A stretch of DNA of 64,000 nucleotides from Triangularia verruculosa (Eukaryota > Ascomycota > Sordariomycetes > Sordariales > Podosporaceae): contig MU863908.1 in assembly GCA_033296885.1 (NCBI GenBank), forward strand, positions 186,001 to 250,000. Reading direction: 5' to 3'. Each line of letters begins with the position of its first letter. Within the stretch, counting starts at the first letter, position 1. The position numbers and the translations under genes were made by a program. Of the stretch, positions 22,465 through 32,644 are shown piece after piece. The notes beneath the pieces are model-generated. The model was not told where the DNA came from. It ran no database searches and saw nothing but the letters and a program-made list of their open reading frames with translations.

Positions 22465-22826
22465 CTATCTTAAAGCAATAGATCGTCGATAAAACTCACT
22501 GAACCGGACCTAGAACTGCTTGCCTCCGTTGTTACGCAAAGCGTACCTGCTGGGATTGTCAAAGCCTCCCAGCATCTTGCAACAATCGCGGAGTGTGCAA
22601 TCAGGTCACATCGGTCTGTTGATGCGGGCGTCCTTCAAAAAGTTAGACAGGAACTTTTTAGCGGATGAAAATATGATCAGGGAGGTATGCGGGCTTCTGG
22701 CTGATGTCTGGTGTGGAACTTTGAGGTTTGAATGGGGCCAGCCGGATGCTTGGCCTGGCGAGAGTTGGCCCAGCCAAGCATGGACATCTTAGATCGGTGG
22801 ACCGGATGGACCTGAACGATGACCTG
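22465..22826. other. intergenic, no gene supported
   Basis: GC-balanced. Short open frames run into the minisatellite but have no homologous features. A duplication of CAGCCGGATGCTTGGCC / CAGCCAAGCATGG type near 22740-22790 is slightly palindromic. Confidence 0.4.
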
Positions 22827-23033
22827 GACTTTGGTGGACTGGGACTTCGGTGGACTGGACTTCAGTGGACTTGGACTTCGGTGGACTTGGACTTCGGTGG
22901 ACTTGGACTTCGGTGGACTGGGACTTCGGTGGACTGGGACTTCGGTGGACTGGGATTTCGGTGGACTGGGACTTCGGTGGACTGGGATTTCGGTGGACTG
23001 GGACTTCGGTGGACTGGGATTTCGGTGGACTGG
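22827..23033 (+). repeat. 16-bp minisatellite, about 13 units
   Basis: Consensus unit GACTTCGGTGGACTGG, with three consecutive units ending in CTTG at the left and alternating GACTTC/GATTTC units at the right. Because 16 is not a multiple of 3, every frame gives the same 16-residue periodic peptide (plus strand: DFGGLGLRWTGTSVDW), and the opposite strand gives a proline/serine-rich one. The long open frames here are therefore a property of the array, not evidence of a gene. Confidence 0.93.
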
Positions 23034-23133
23034 CGCCGTGCCGCCTCACTTTTCTTGGCGCTTTTGAAACTGGCATCTCTGAAACAGGCGGCACCTGTGT
23101 GCCCATCTCGGTTCCCGGCTGACAAGAGTGACA

Positions 23134-24250
23134 TCATCGCTCCGCGTTTGATAGCGCCACATTTGACCTGCTCAAAGCCAAAAATAGCCGAAACCGTAAA
23201 AGCCACCAACACCGGCCAAGAGCGGCGTGCAAAGAGCCCATCGGCGACAGAAAGGCCCGCAGCCAACACTCCTGCCGCAGCTGGTCGAGCGTGACCATCT
23301 TGACGGGGGCGTGTGCGGCGTCGCGATTCGGCCTGGACATGCCGCTGTTCACGATGCTGACGCCAACGTCGGGGAACTCGTGTGCGATCCAGACGAACAC
23401 TACGTTGGCGACGAAGGGCCTGGACGCCAGCACGAGCATTTTCTTGTCCCAACGGGCACTTAACGCGGGCGTCCCCGGCGGTTAGGTGCAACCCGGGGTG
23501 CCGCCAGACCTCGTCCCACTGACGGAGGAGGCGGTGCGACACGACCGCGACGCCGAGGGCCGTGGCTGTCTTGCCGAGACCCATCTCGTTCGCGAGCAGG
23601 GCCGTGGAGATGCCACGGTCCAGCTTGCTGGACAGCACCCAGGTCACCGCCCACAGCTAGTGGAGGCGGAGGGCCTTCTTCATGCCCGGCGGGCCCGGGC
23701 TCCTAGACGGCGGCGCGGTCAAGGCCATATAGCTCGCAGGTACGGCCGAGGTTGATGTCGACGGTCTACTCATCCACGCCCTTGAGCAGCGAGGGCTCGC
23801 TGTCGTTGTCGTTGGGAGGGGGTTGCGCTTCTCCGCCCTGGTCTTCGTCGTCCGTGGTGAGGTCAATCACGGCGACCGCAGGCGCGACGGGGTCCGGGGG
23901 GGGGGGGGGCGGCGGCGGCAACGGGGAGGGCGAGGTTAAATGGCGGATGCATCGGGCGGGTGGGGAGGTAGGCGCGGTGCCGTGTGCGACGGGGACGCCG
24001 CACCTGCGGAGAGAGCCTAGGAGGAAGCGCCAATCCCGCTAGTCGGTGATGCGGGCGCGCCTCGCATGACCGGTGGCATCCCGGGGCAAGAGGAACTAGA
24101 TTTCGCACCCGTGGAGGTCGAAAAATGAACGGAGGCCGCCGCATAATGTCATTCAGGTCGCGGGCCGCGTGCGCCTCGTCGACGATGGCGGCCAGCATGT
24201 CGCTGTGGGGCGGGCATCGTGAACGACGGTGTCGTCCAACGACACCGGCA
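23134..24250 (-). pseudogene. SNF2-family ATPase fragment, frameshifted
   Basis: The minus strand reads, in pieces and different frames: an N-terminal part (SLDDTVVHDA, MTLCGGLRSFFDLHGCEI), a proline run encoded by a long G/C tract at 23897-23910, an acidic linker (VIDLTTDDEDQGGEA), RTCELYGLDRAAV, GPPGMKKALRLH, WAVTWVLSSK, then a Walker A LLANEMGLGKT (motif I of SNF2 helicases) near 23560-23590, and VLASRPFVANVVFVWIAHEF further on. In-frame TAG codons and at least two frame changes break it, and the C-terminal helicase lobe is absent. The pattern resembles a Swi2/Snf2 remodeller relic. Low RIP, so decay is by indel and truncation. Confidence 0.7.
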
Positions 24251-24638
24251 TGGCATTGCTGCTAGCCCTCCACGAGCCGGGATGGCCAGGTTTGCCAGGG
24301 TTGGAGTCGGCCGCGCGGGCGAGCGTGGTAAGCTGCGGGTTTGGCGGGTTGTGGGGGGCTGGGTCCAGGCGTGGCCACTTGTGCGCGCCCGGTTCGGGGA
24401 CGTCTTCTCCAGGCTCAGCCAGGCTACGCCCGCGGGACAGCCGTCTCTCTCTCCAGCTGTGGCGCGCGTGGCTGAGCTGGCGGTGGCCAAAGAGTGGTGA
24501 TTGGTTAAGCCAGTCACGTGGGCCCACCGGCGGTTGGGCGGGGTTGGGGTTGGGCCGCAACAGCACTAGAAGAACACAGTTGGCGTGGCAGCGGAAAGGG
24601 ACCTGACGCAAATCTGGGGCATTCATCAACACAACTAG
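24251..24638. other. GC-rich spacer, no gene supported
   Basis: Contains overlapping open frames on both strands explained by high GC. It may hold the promoter of the BTB gene (CCAAT-like ATTGG at 24503-24507 lies ~135 bp upstream of its ATG). Confidence 0.35.
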
Positions 24639-25308
24639 ATGCCTTACTGCAAGAAGTGCGATCGTTATTTTGAATTCGCAGAAGGGCTTCGGCAGCATCG
24701 TCAGAACTCGCGCCGGCATGTCTTCGACTCCTTGACGGACGCACTTGTACGACGGGTTTCACACCAGCTTTCACAACTTCCTTCGCGGGCAACAGCATCG
24801 AGTTCGGCAATGTCATTTGCACAGGCAGCCCGCGATACGGCTGGGGATGAGCCCTCAAAAGACCTGATAAGCTCTCTAAAAGGGTATGATCATTTCGCTC
24901 TCGTCGTTCTTCTATCTTTAGATCTGGCAGGTATTGATGATAGTCTCTGGCTAGGCTCTACTCCAGCGGGGAGTACTCAGACCTCATGATATCCTGCAGA
25001 GGGAAGGAATACCAGGTGCATAGGGCCATCGTATGCACGCAGTCCGAGTTCCTCGCTGCAGCTTGCCGTGTAGGCCTCAAGGTCAGTGGCAGTTTAAACG
25101 CCTATAATCACTCTAACATTTCTCTTTAGGAGGCACAAGAAGGAAAGATTGACCTCCCAGGCGACGATCCTCGGCTTGTCCATATAATGGTACGTTATCT
25201 GTACCACTTTGATTACGACGTAAAGCCGCAGAACGAGGAGACGAACAAAGACGACGAAACCGACGCCAATGAGCCGATGAGGGACGTCCTTGTCACTCAT
25301 GCAAAGGT
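24639..25308 (+). pseudogene. BTB/POZ-domain protein with N-terminal C2H2-like finger, truncated at the LINE
   Basis: ATG at 24639 gives MPYCKKCDRYFEFAEGLRQH, a CxxC...HxxxxxxH finger. An intron 24894-24954 (GTATGA..GGCTAG, 61 nt) joins SSLK to GLYSSGEYSDLMISC, the classical opening of a BTB domain. A second intron 25082-25129 (GTCAGT..CTCTAAC..TTTAG, 48 nt) joins CRVGLK to EAQEGKIDLPGDDPRLV, then MVRYLYHFDYD and LVTHAKV. The frame then runs straight into antisense LINE sequence at about 25308, so the rest of the BTB fold and the C terminus are lost. Such proteins are common in fungi, mostly uncharacterised; some BTB proteins are Cul3 adaptors. Confidence 0.8.
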
Positions 25309-25801
25309 TATCGTCCCCTCCCCAAAGCTGGTCGTGGCGGTTGAAGTCGCCCGCCAGAATGATATCTGTTCTCGTCCCTGTTCCGTTCCGAAACCGCCTG
25401 ACTAGCCGGTCAATCTTCCTCATTGCATCTTCCAGTGCTTCGTCGCTACCACCCTCCACGTAGACCGACACCATCAGCACTGCCCGGTCTGGGAGCCGGA
25501 TGCGTGCTGCGGTGAGGTCTGCCGACGGCACTGGAATTTGCTCAGCCTCTATATCACTTCGTACCCATAGCATACTCCTGATTGGCCTGGTCGCCTCTCG
25601 TCTTGTCGTTGGTATCAGCCTCGTCCAGTTGTGATGACTCATTGGGGCCGTCACCACCGAACCTTGGATCAGCCTGGCATATGGTTCAGAGATGGCCAGC
25701 ACTGCGTGGTCCTTAAGCCCCTCGTCGTTTAGCAGACTCTGCTGCACTTCGCTCTGTTTGCGGACGTTAAGCTGAAGGATCTTAAGCGTCCTGGGCCCCA
25801 T
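25308..25801 (-). pseudogene. LINE ORF2, endonuclease N terminus only
   Basis: ATG at 25799-25801 starts MGPRTLKILQLNVRKQ (Asn of the exonuclease-endonuclease-phosphatase fold), then AISEPYA (catalytic Glu), PDRAVLMVSVYVEGG and IILAGDFNRHDQLWGG (catalytic Asp-Asn region). The frame leaves LINE sequence after GGDDN at about 25308 and enters the antisense of the BTB exon. ATG of ORF2 overlaps the end of ORF1 by 20 nt (25782-25801), an arrangement that suggests coupled translation. The endonuclease would nick target DNA to prime reverse transcription; with no RT this copy is dead. Confidence 0.85.
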
Positions 25802-27172
25802 TGTGCAACAAGCGTATCCGACAGTTCTTGCTGAATGACTCGTGTGGACCTCTGCACAGCACGCACTTCAGGACGGCGGATTGACACGTCTTGGATGGTG
25901 ACCCTGTTCCGCACACCTTCCGCAAGTCTGCGGCTTTTTGCATGCGAAGGCCTTGTGGCCTACTTCCTGGCAGTTGTAGCATTGCGTTGGCCCCTCTCGA
26001 GGGGCGAACACAGCCGTGTAGGCTGATTCTCCAGCCAGGTGGAAGTATTGGCCATCTAGGAGCCGCTTCGCCTCGCTGCTCTTGGTCACATACACAACCA
26101 TCGAGCCGTAGGCTTTGCTTGAGTCTCTTCTGCTTAGCCAGGCGATCTTTGCAATGTTGACGGCGTTTTCTGTCCCAAGCGCCTCCGCTGCTCCTGGCAG
26201 GATCTTCCCTTCCCCATCGAAAACAGCAGTCCGGTTGGCGTTGTCTACCCTCACTGGGTACAACTGATCTCTCAGTACCCGCACTCCAGGAACGTTGATC
26301 TTCTGTGCCGCTTCCTTGACAAGCTGGGTCTCGCCTTCGTCCCTGCAGATCACTCGGACCCGGTGCGGGTTCCGAGCTTCCTTCACCACTGCCGCGCAGC
26401 GCCAGTTTTCCTTACTACCCTGCCTTTGGATCTCTGCCTCAAGTGTCTTTCTGATATCAGCCACCTGGACTTTTCCCTTCTCTTTCTCCTCCACTCGTGA
26501 GGTGTCGATCGTGCAGAACAGCGTGTCGGTGAAGGTCGAGGGTGTCGTGTTCGACGTGGAAAGGGTGCGGATTCCACTCGGGTGGCTCGAGGGCGGTGTG
26601 CGCGCGACCTCGGCGTACGATGCTCTTGCGCTTGGCTGGGACGAGGCGGTAAATGCCGAGTGGCGCACAAGGACGTTGATCTGGTCTCGAGCTTGCCTCA
26701 GCTCCTCGGACAGCTGTGCCTTTGTGTCGGCTAGGGCGGATTCCATCGTGCGTTGGTGTTCTTGGAATTGGCGTTCGTGTCCTAGCAATTGGCGCTGCAG
26801 TTCTTGGATCATGCCCTGCTGCTTCTTGACCACGTCCCGCAGTTCGCAGATCATGTTCCGTTGCTCAGTGATTGTGTCGCGCATTTCATTTCGCTGTGCG
26901 TTGAGCACCTCTAGGAGTGTCTGCAACGCTGACTTCCCAGTCCCAACCTCGCCGTTTGTCGCGTTCCCGCCTCCCAGGGCGCGTGTGCCTCTCGACGCGA
27001 CGGTCCGCGTACCGTCGCTCGTAGTCCTCCTTGACGTGGCGGTTACGTCTTCGATCGATTGCATCGCCTCGCGAACTTTCGCACTTGGTTTCAGGGTGCG
27101 GCTCGGTCGCTTCGGCGAGGGTGGCTGGTCGGCCACCTCGACCACGATCTGGTCCTGTGCCGACGCTGCCAT
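25782..27172 (-). pseudogene. LINE ORF1 (gag-like) with one frameshift
   Basis: First ATG at 27170-27172 (MAASAQDQIVVEVADQ). The order is a basic/Ser-rich N terminus, a coiled coil around residues 100-175 (MRDTITEQRNMICELRDVV, QGMIQELQRQLLGHE), an RNA-binding-like middle domain, and CCHC knuckles (CYNCQEVGHKAFAC, then CGRCAEQGHH). After GHH one base is missing near 25888, so the frame reads PRRVNPPS and stops at 25868. Restoring phase would recover CVLCRGPHESFSKNC, so the natural ORF ends at 25782 in AQDA. One indel in an otherwise clean ORF suggests recent loss or an assembly error. Confidence 0.82.
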
Positions 27173-27709
27173 CCTGCAGTCCCTCGGCAGCGCCACTTGA
27201 CCTTTCCGAATGCAAAATCCCGCTAGTTCCTTCAATTGAATCGAGTAGTCTCGCCAAAATCAAGCGCTTCACTCAGGGTTGTCATTGCCCAAAGCACGAC
27301 CAGTCGCACTTGTCAAACTGTTCGATGTGCTCTCTCTCCCCATTCGTTTAATCACGTGCTTACCCATCGGAGAATCTGCGGGCTTGCTGCAGAGGAGCGG
27401 AAATTGGTGAAAGGCGCCCCACATCTCTATCCCCAGGATCAAGCCAGTTTCCAACCGACAATCTCGTTGAATCCCAGGTAGGTAAACGTCGCCAGCAGAC
27501 CGAGGAAGCACCTCCAGCCCAGTCCTCGGCAACACTTTTCCTACGTAACCCATCATAAACGCCAGCCGGGCAGGGACACACCCAGAGTGAATGAAGGACG
27601 CCAGTCGATAGCATCTCACCGCCCACGTGGCCAACAACTCCTCTTTCTTCGCCTAAGTAAACGTCCCAGCTCACGTCCAACGCCTTCATAATGCTGACAG
27701 TCGCACTAG
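27173..27709. other. probable LINE 5' leader and VPS54 upstream region
   Basis: No gene supported; open frames on the minus strand (up to 27731) lack domains. The region must contain the start of VPS54 transcription on the right. The exact LINE 5' edge is unresolved. Confidence 0.35.
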
Positions 27710-30700
27710 ATGCATGCCGCTCAGAGGTCACGGCGGGGCTCGACGATCAGCCTGATGCATCCGGTTGGTGGCCACCTTGATGCGTCCACGAGCAGCTGGT
27801 CAAGCACCGTTTTTGAGCCGGGTCCGAATGGTAGATGATACCATGTCTACTACCGTGATACCCTGCTAACGCAGCCTTGCAGCAATATCGACTCTCCTCC
27901 AACCGCCAATAGTGCGAACCGGGCTTCAGCCGCACACATCTGCGCCGGCTCTGGGTTCGCACCAGACGCCGACCGCAAAGGACATCCCTCCGGTGGCTCT
28001 GACGAACATACGGTGCGTCAAAGCTGCCGAGTTTGAGCCGTACATATCGCAAGTAGGCGCCCTGTACAAGCAGCTGCAGCGGCTAAAGGAGAGCGAGGAG
28101 GAATCACGAGCACGGGGGAGCAGGCCAAAAGACTCCTTTGGCGGCAATGAACTTCTTGAGGCCGGTGGACAGTCACACGCTGCTCGGAAAAGTTCTCTCT
28201 TTTCGACAACGTCGGTTACCACCACAGTCGCAGGCCCACCTTACAGAGGAGGGAGCCCTAATCTCGGTCGAAAACGCTTCCATGACCCACCACCGCTCTC
28301 CGCCATCCCTGATGTTTATTTCGACCAAGACTTCCGCCTCGAGAACCCGAGGACTTTTGATGTCGTTAGCGAGCGGTCTGACATCGGGCCCCAAACCTCA
28401 ACGACCACGGAAGCGAGCAGTGGAAACGCTCCAGCGCCAAGAAAAGCGCTGGCAACGAATGCAATTCTGCAGGAGAAGCTTTCATGGTATATGGATACGG
28501 TGGAAGTGCACCTCATCAACTCCATCTCTGTGGCCTCGACCCCTTTCTTCTCGGCTCTCGGCTCCCTGAAAGAACTTCACCGGGAAGCGGTAGAATCAGT
28601 GGAGCAGATACGAGCGCTGCGTGGAGACATCACGTCGTTGGAGACAGACGTGGTAACTAGGGGCCTGGAACTCCTTCAACAGCACCAGATACGCTACAAT
28701 CTCGAACGGTTGAGCGATACGGTTCTGCAGCTGAAGGAGATCGTCGACAGAGTTGCCTATAGCGAGTCGCTGGTTGATGAGGGAGAGGTCGAAAGGGCTC
28801 TTGTCGAAATTGATGCGATCGAGTTATTGATGGCCGGCGAGCGCGACGAGACATTCAGTGGCGAACAACCACCAACATATGGGCAGCTCCGAGACATGCG
28901 CGCAACTGCGGCATTGCAAGGGGTGGTGAGCGACATGACGACTCTCCGGTCTCGAATCGGCAAGGTATTCGAGTCCAAGGTTCATTGTCTACTCCTCGAA
29001 GACCTGCGACGCCATGTCCAGTCCGTATCGACAGAGCAAGTTCTCCTCAGATGGGAGGCTGCGTCGCTACGGGCCAAGGGAGGTCAGCCGCGAGAGCTTT
29101 CGGCCTCTCCCGCTTATATGAGCATGACGGATGAGCTACGTACGGCTCTGTTCCCCAACGTTGCCGGCCTCTACCGATCTAGGTCCATCTCGACGGCCAT
29201 CCAGGCGTATCGCGAATTGGTGCTGCGCGAAATTCGTAACGTCGTACGTGGACCGCTCCCTAGCTCGAACGACGACACCGAATCCATCACATCAACATCG
29301 ACCCTCAGCGGGGGGCGCAATCGCACCAACCAAGAGAAATCTTCTGTTTTTGCCCGGAACATTCGTGCCCTTGATGCCGAAGACGCTGAAGGACTGTTTT
29401 CCACCATGTTCATTGGTGTCGCTGAGACACTAAGGCGACTCAAGACCCAATCCAGTCTTCTCCTGGATATTGCCTGCGCCATTGGAAATCCCGGAACCGA
29501 GGGCCAGTTCAGGTCTCCTTTATTTCGGTTGCGAACCGGTGGTCGGGATCCTCCCATACATGCTTCCAGATTTGAGATTCAGGAGGAAATGCATGTCGCA
29601 CTTGATCTCCCTAAGTTTTTGGGACAGGCGGTGGACGTTAGTTACGAGAAGATCAACAAGATCCTCCGGGTTCGGTTCGAGCAGACGACAAGCTTGCCGC
29701 TAGCTCGATTTCTACGCTACTTCACCCTCAACCTCCTTTTCACCAACGAATGCGAAGCCATCTCGGGGAGAGCAGGGGCGTCGCTCAAAACTATCGTCAA
29801 CGGCCATGTTCAAAGCTTCATCCAGGCCCATGGGGACCGGGAAAAGCAGGTTCTTGCGCAGGGGATGGACGCCGATAACTGGCAAGTCAAGGCTTTCGCC
29901 GACAGGGATGATCAGATCCTAAAGCAGATCCTTGAATGCAGTACTTCAGGCCCGCCGGCATGGACCGAGATGAGCAAGATTTGGGAGCCACTATCGGAGG
30001 AGGAAGCCGGGGAGACGGAGAGTATGGAAGACAGCACGGCAGAAGAAAAGGTTGGAGCCGCTGTCATCGACGGGGAGGCGTTCCTACTTCCCTACTCGGC
30101 TATTCTCTGTCTCAGGGGAGTCTCGCGCTTTCTCCGCCTAATCGGGGGCATTCCGTCCATGACGGTGGAGATCGCTATGTCGCTCGTGTCATATTTACAG
30201 ATATTCGACTCCCGCTGCCGGCAGCTTATCCTCGGCGCCGGCGCCGTGCGCTCGGCCGGCCTCAAGAACATCACGACGGTACACCTGGCGCTGACGTTAC
30301 AAGCGTTGTCGTTCATTGCAACAATCATTCCGCATGTCCGTGAGTTTGTGCGGCGCCACGTACCGGCTGGCCGACCCATCGCGAACGCTACACGTGACTT
30401 CGACAGGGTGCGACATGCCCTCCAAGAGCAACAAGACGCCATATACCAAAAGTCGGTACAGATTATGGCGTCGCGCGCAAGCATTTTATGCAAAAAGGCA
30501 CGGGAGACGGCATGGAGCCAAGAGAGCGCCGAGGATGTACGCAAGTACGCAAGAGATCTAGCCAAGGACACAGGCAAGCTATACAGAGCACTCAACAAGC
30601 ACCTACCCGAGCAGGCGGTGAGGCTAGTGATGGTGCCGGTGTTCGCGAGCTACAAGGACCTCTTGGGCGGTGTGTTCAAGGAGGTGGACCCAGAGACGGA

Positions 30701-30883
30701 GGCTGGCCGTGATTGGTAGGACCCGGACACCCTTTCGTTTATGCGGCTATACTGATCAATGCTTGCAGTATGCTTCGTGATGTTGAGCACCTCGTCGACA
30801 AGCTGGGCAAGGTTGAGGGGTTTGGCGATTTGGGCACGTATCTCACCAAGATCATCGAGGACAGGGAGATTCAGGTTACATAA
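27710..30883 (+). CDS. VPS54: Vps54, GARP tethering complex subunit (1022 aa; 3 exons)
   Basis: Exons 27710-27830, 27883-30715 and 30769-30883. Intron 1 (52 nt, GTAGAT..CTGCTAAC..TTGCAG) and intron 2 (53 nt, GTAGGA..ACTGATC..TTGCAG) restore phase exactly. Vps54 is a subunit of the GARP complex, which tethers endosome-derived vesicles at the trans-Golgi. Family-typical stretches in order: RRGSTISL, AISTLLQPPIVRTGLQPH, DIPPVALTNI, YFDQDFRLENPRTFDVVSE, ALATNAILQEKLSWYMDTVE, coiled-coil helices around residues 260-340, RFLRYFTLNLLF, and the C-terminal Vps54 domain (LRGVSRFLRLIGGIPSMT, SAGLKNITTVHLAL, PVFASYKDLLGGVF, MLRDVEHLVDKLGKVEGFGD). The ATG at 27710 follows an in-frame TAG, so the usual extra ~20-60 N-terminal residues are absent or encoded upstream by another exon. 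The one clear housekeeping gene here. Confidence 0.93.
30716..30768 (+). other. VPS54: VPS54 intron 2
   Basis: Without splicing the long frame would stop four bases in (TGG TAG). Splicing adds 37 conserved residues ending IIEDREIQVT and the stop at 30881-30883. Confidence 0.85.
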
Positions 30884-30999
30884 TAGGGTTCCGCTCATGT
30901 AAAGGGTGCGCCAACAAGTGTGGGATAACAAATGTAGAATGGCCGACTAATAGACGCAATGAAACTCTCCTCCTTTCGAACCGAAAATACCAGGGAGTT

Positions 31000-31236
31000 C
31001 TAATAATAGCCGTGACAGTTACAGTCCTGCTTTTCCTGCACCAGACCCAGGTCCTCAGTGACACCAGTTCCACCGCAACCCCCGCAGGTTTGATCTGAAC
31101 CATCGCATTCGTCGCATGGGACTTGCACGGTGTCCCAGATTTCGGGCATTTCGCCGGTCCCGCTGCAAAATTTGCAGTGTGGGTCGGGTTTCCATTCCGC
31201 ATCTACGCTTGCGCCATGGGAATCCGAAGCCGACAT
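31000..31236 (-). CDS. small Cys-rich protein with DnaJ-type zinc motifs (78 aa)
   Basis: ATG at 31234-31236 (MSASDSHGASVD), stop at 31000-31002. The protein is a near-continuous set of zinc-binding motifs: CKFCSGTG, CDECDG, CGGCGGTG and a final CNCHGYY. CxxCxGxG repeats are the signature of the DnaJ (Hsp40) cysteine-rich domain, but there is no J domain and the length allows only one pair of zinc sites. It may be a stand-alone redox or zinc chaperone-like protein; function is inferred only from the motif. It converges on VPS54, with 116 bp between stops. Confidence 0.7.
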   Translation of the reverse strand: MSASDSHGASVDAEWKPDPHCKFCSGTGEMPEIWDTVQVPCDECDGSDQTCGGCGGTGVTEDLGLVQEKQDCNCHGYY

Positions 31237-32644
31237 GATGTCGAACACTAGGTATCGTTGCAGAGCCCAGGAGTTAGCACTTGTTGTTTCCCAAACTCGC
31301 ATGATCTGATGAGTGATAGAGGATTCTTACGTGATAGGCCTGTGAAGCGTCTAGGGAGCTGAAACGTGGAGGGAGCTGAAACGTGGAGAGAGCTGAATCG
31401 TGGAGGAATGTAGTGTTTGGTACAGTGTAGATGTTCGATAGAATGTCTGTATGGTCTTCTGGACGGAGGAAGAGAGATAGAAACAAGGGGGGAGATGGTT
31501 GTGGGTGAGAAGGAGAGCAAAGTTGGGGAGTGGGAGAGTGGGAGAGTGGCTGGATATTTATGGCGAGGATGATGCTCTTGATCGTTGGTTTGACTGACAC
31601 TCTTCGCGGGTGCCTAGACGGGTGACCTTCACAAGGCGCTCTCTCGAACGATGCCAACATCTATCTGTCGCCAGTCAACTGCCAAAGGACCAGGGTGAAG
31701 ACCGCGTCCTGGGCCTCGCAGGTCCAACCTGGCCAATCATCTCTCAGTCGTAGCGCCCCCCCACCTTTGGCGCCTAGCACAATCATCACCGAAGCTCGGT
31801 GTGAACCGCCGGATGGCCTCAGTCTCTGGCCAACGGCCAATGTGACGGGAGACGCCCCGGTCGGCGTTGATCAGCTGTGGGGCGGGCGGCAACTGTTGCC
31901 TCTTGCGTCGTTGGGACGGTTGGGTCGAGGTTCCCCAATGTCTGGCCACCCGGCGCTACTAACAGGCTGACAGCAACAGCCTTCCACGCCCCTTTCAGCG
32001 TTGGGCAAACCATCAGGTTGAGTTTTAGCTTGGCACCGAGACAGCAGAGCAACTTGGGAGGATTTGCCCGACCATATCACACCCCGGCCTCGCGTCTGAG
32101 CTGTCGTTGGCCTTGGCATTGATTGGTATCCATCACCATAGCTTCACTTCCACCACACATGTCACAAGAGCAACTGGTTAAGCATTCCTCTGACTCTCGT
32201 CCTTGATACGCGAACGGTATCTAAACAGCATATATAGAAGCCCACCTTTGATCTATGAGTCTGGTCTGGTCTGTTGATGTGGTAGTACCCCGTTGTTGAG
32301 GGCTCGCTGTATTAGCTGGACGCCTTGTTTGGGAGACGGGAACTGGAAACGATTGGCGCATGTGAAGACCAAAACTTCATAGCCTGACCCAGGTTTTGTA
32401 CCCAGCAATCACAGCTCCTCCTACCACGTTGCGTTTTTAAAGCGGTAGCTGGACCAGGCCTGAGAGGAAGCCGCCATCCACAGCCGCAGGCGTCGGAGCT
32501 ATAAAGTTCTTGTAGACTGAGGAAACTTCAGGAATGCGTTGCAACGTGCATTGTATTCTAAGTATTAAGAGACAAAGAAAAACCTGCTGTCTAGCTCTCT
32601 ATAATATAGGAACAGAGTGCTCCACCGCTGTGGGGGCACTATAC
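31237..32644. other. intergenic, not RIPed
   Basis: Holds the promoter of the Cys-rich gene (CT-rich runs 31237-31560 on the minus strand). A short tandem repeat at about 31354-31404 has three copies of a 17-bp unit GGGAGCTGAAACGTGGA with changes. Open frames between 31695 and 32122 exist on both strands and carry no recognisable domain. Nothing else seen. Confidence 0.45.

Larger units (their letters stand above)
25308..27600 (-). mobile_element. LINE (Tad-like, APE-type endonuclease) fragment lacking its 3' part
   Basis: Minus-strand non-LTR element with ORF1 (CCHC knuckles) and the start of ORF2 (endonuclease). It ends abruptly inside the endonuclease at about 25308; the RT and 3' end are missing, the opposite of ordinary 5' truncation. 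Sequence right of 27172, up to roughly 27600, is probably its 5' leader, but that edge is not visible as a repeat. Little RIP. Confidence 0.75.

Noticed and set aside
22728..23647. Several 80-260-codon ORFs over the minisatellite on both strands
   Set aside because: A 16-bp array without stops is open in every frame; only the SNF2 part to the right of 23134 on the minus strand has homologous features.
23752..24606. GC-rich + strand ORFs of 90-125 codons
   Set aside because: They oppose the SNF2 relic and show low-complexity Gly/Ala/Arg composition with no motif.
26295..27200. 301-codon open frame on the + strand
   Set aside because: It is antisense to LINE ORF1, whose coiled coil and CCHC knuckles are real; the + translation has no domain and its openness follows from GC bias.
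31695..32122. Overlapping ORFs on both strands between the Cys-rich gene and the recombinase
   Set aside because: Similar length on both strands, no domain, no splice or start context; treated as intergenic.
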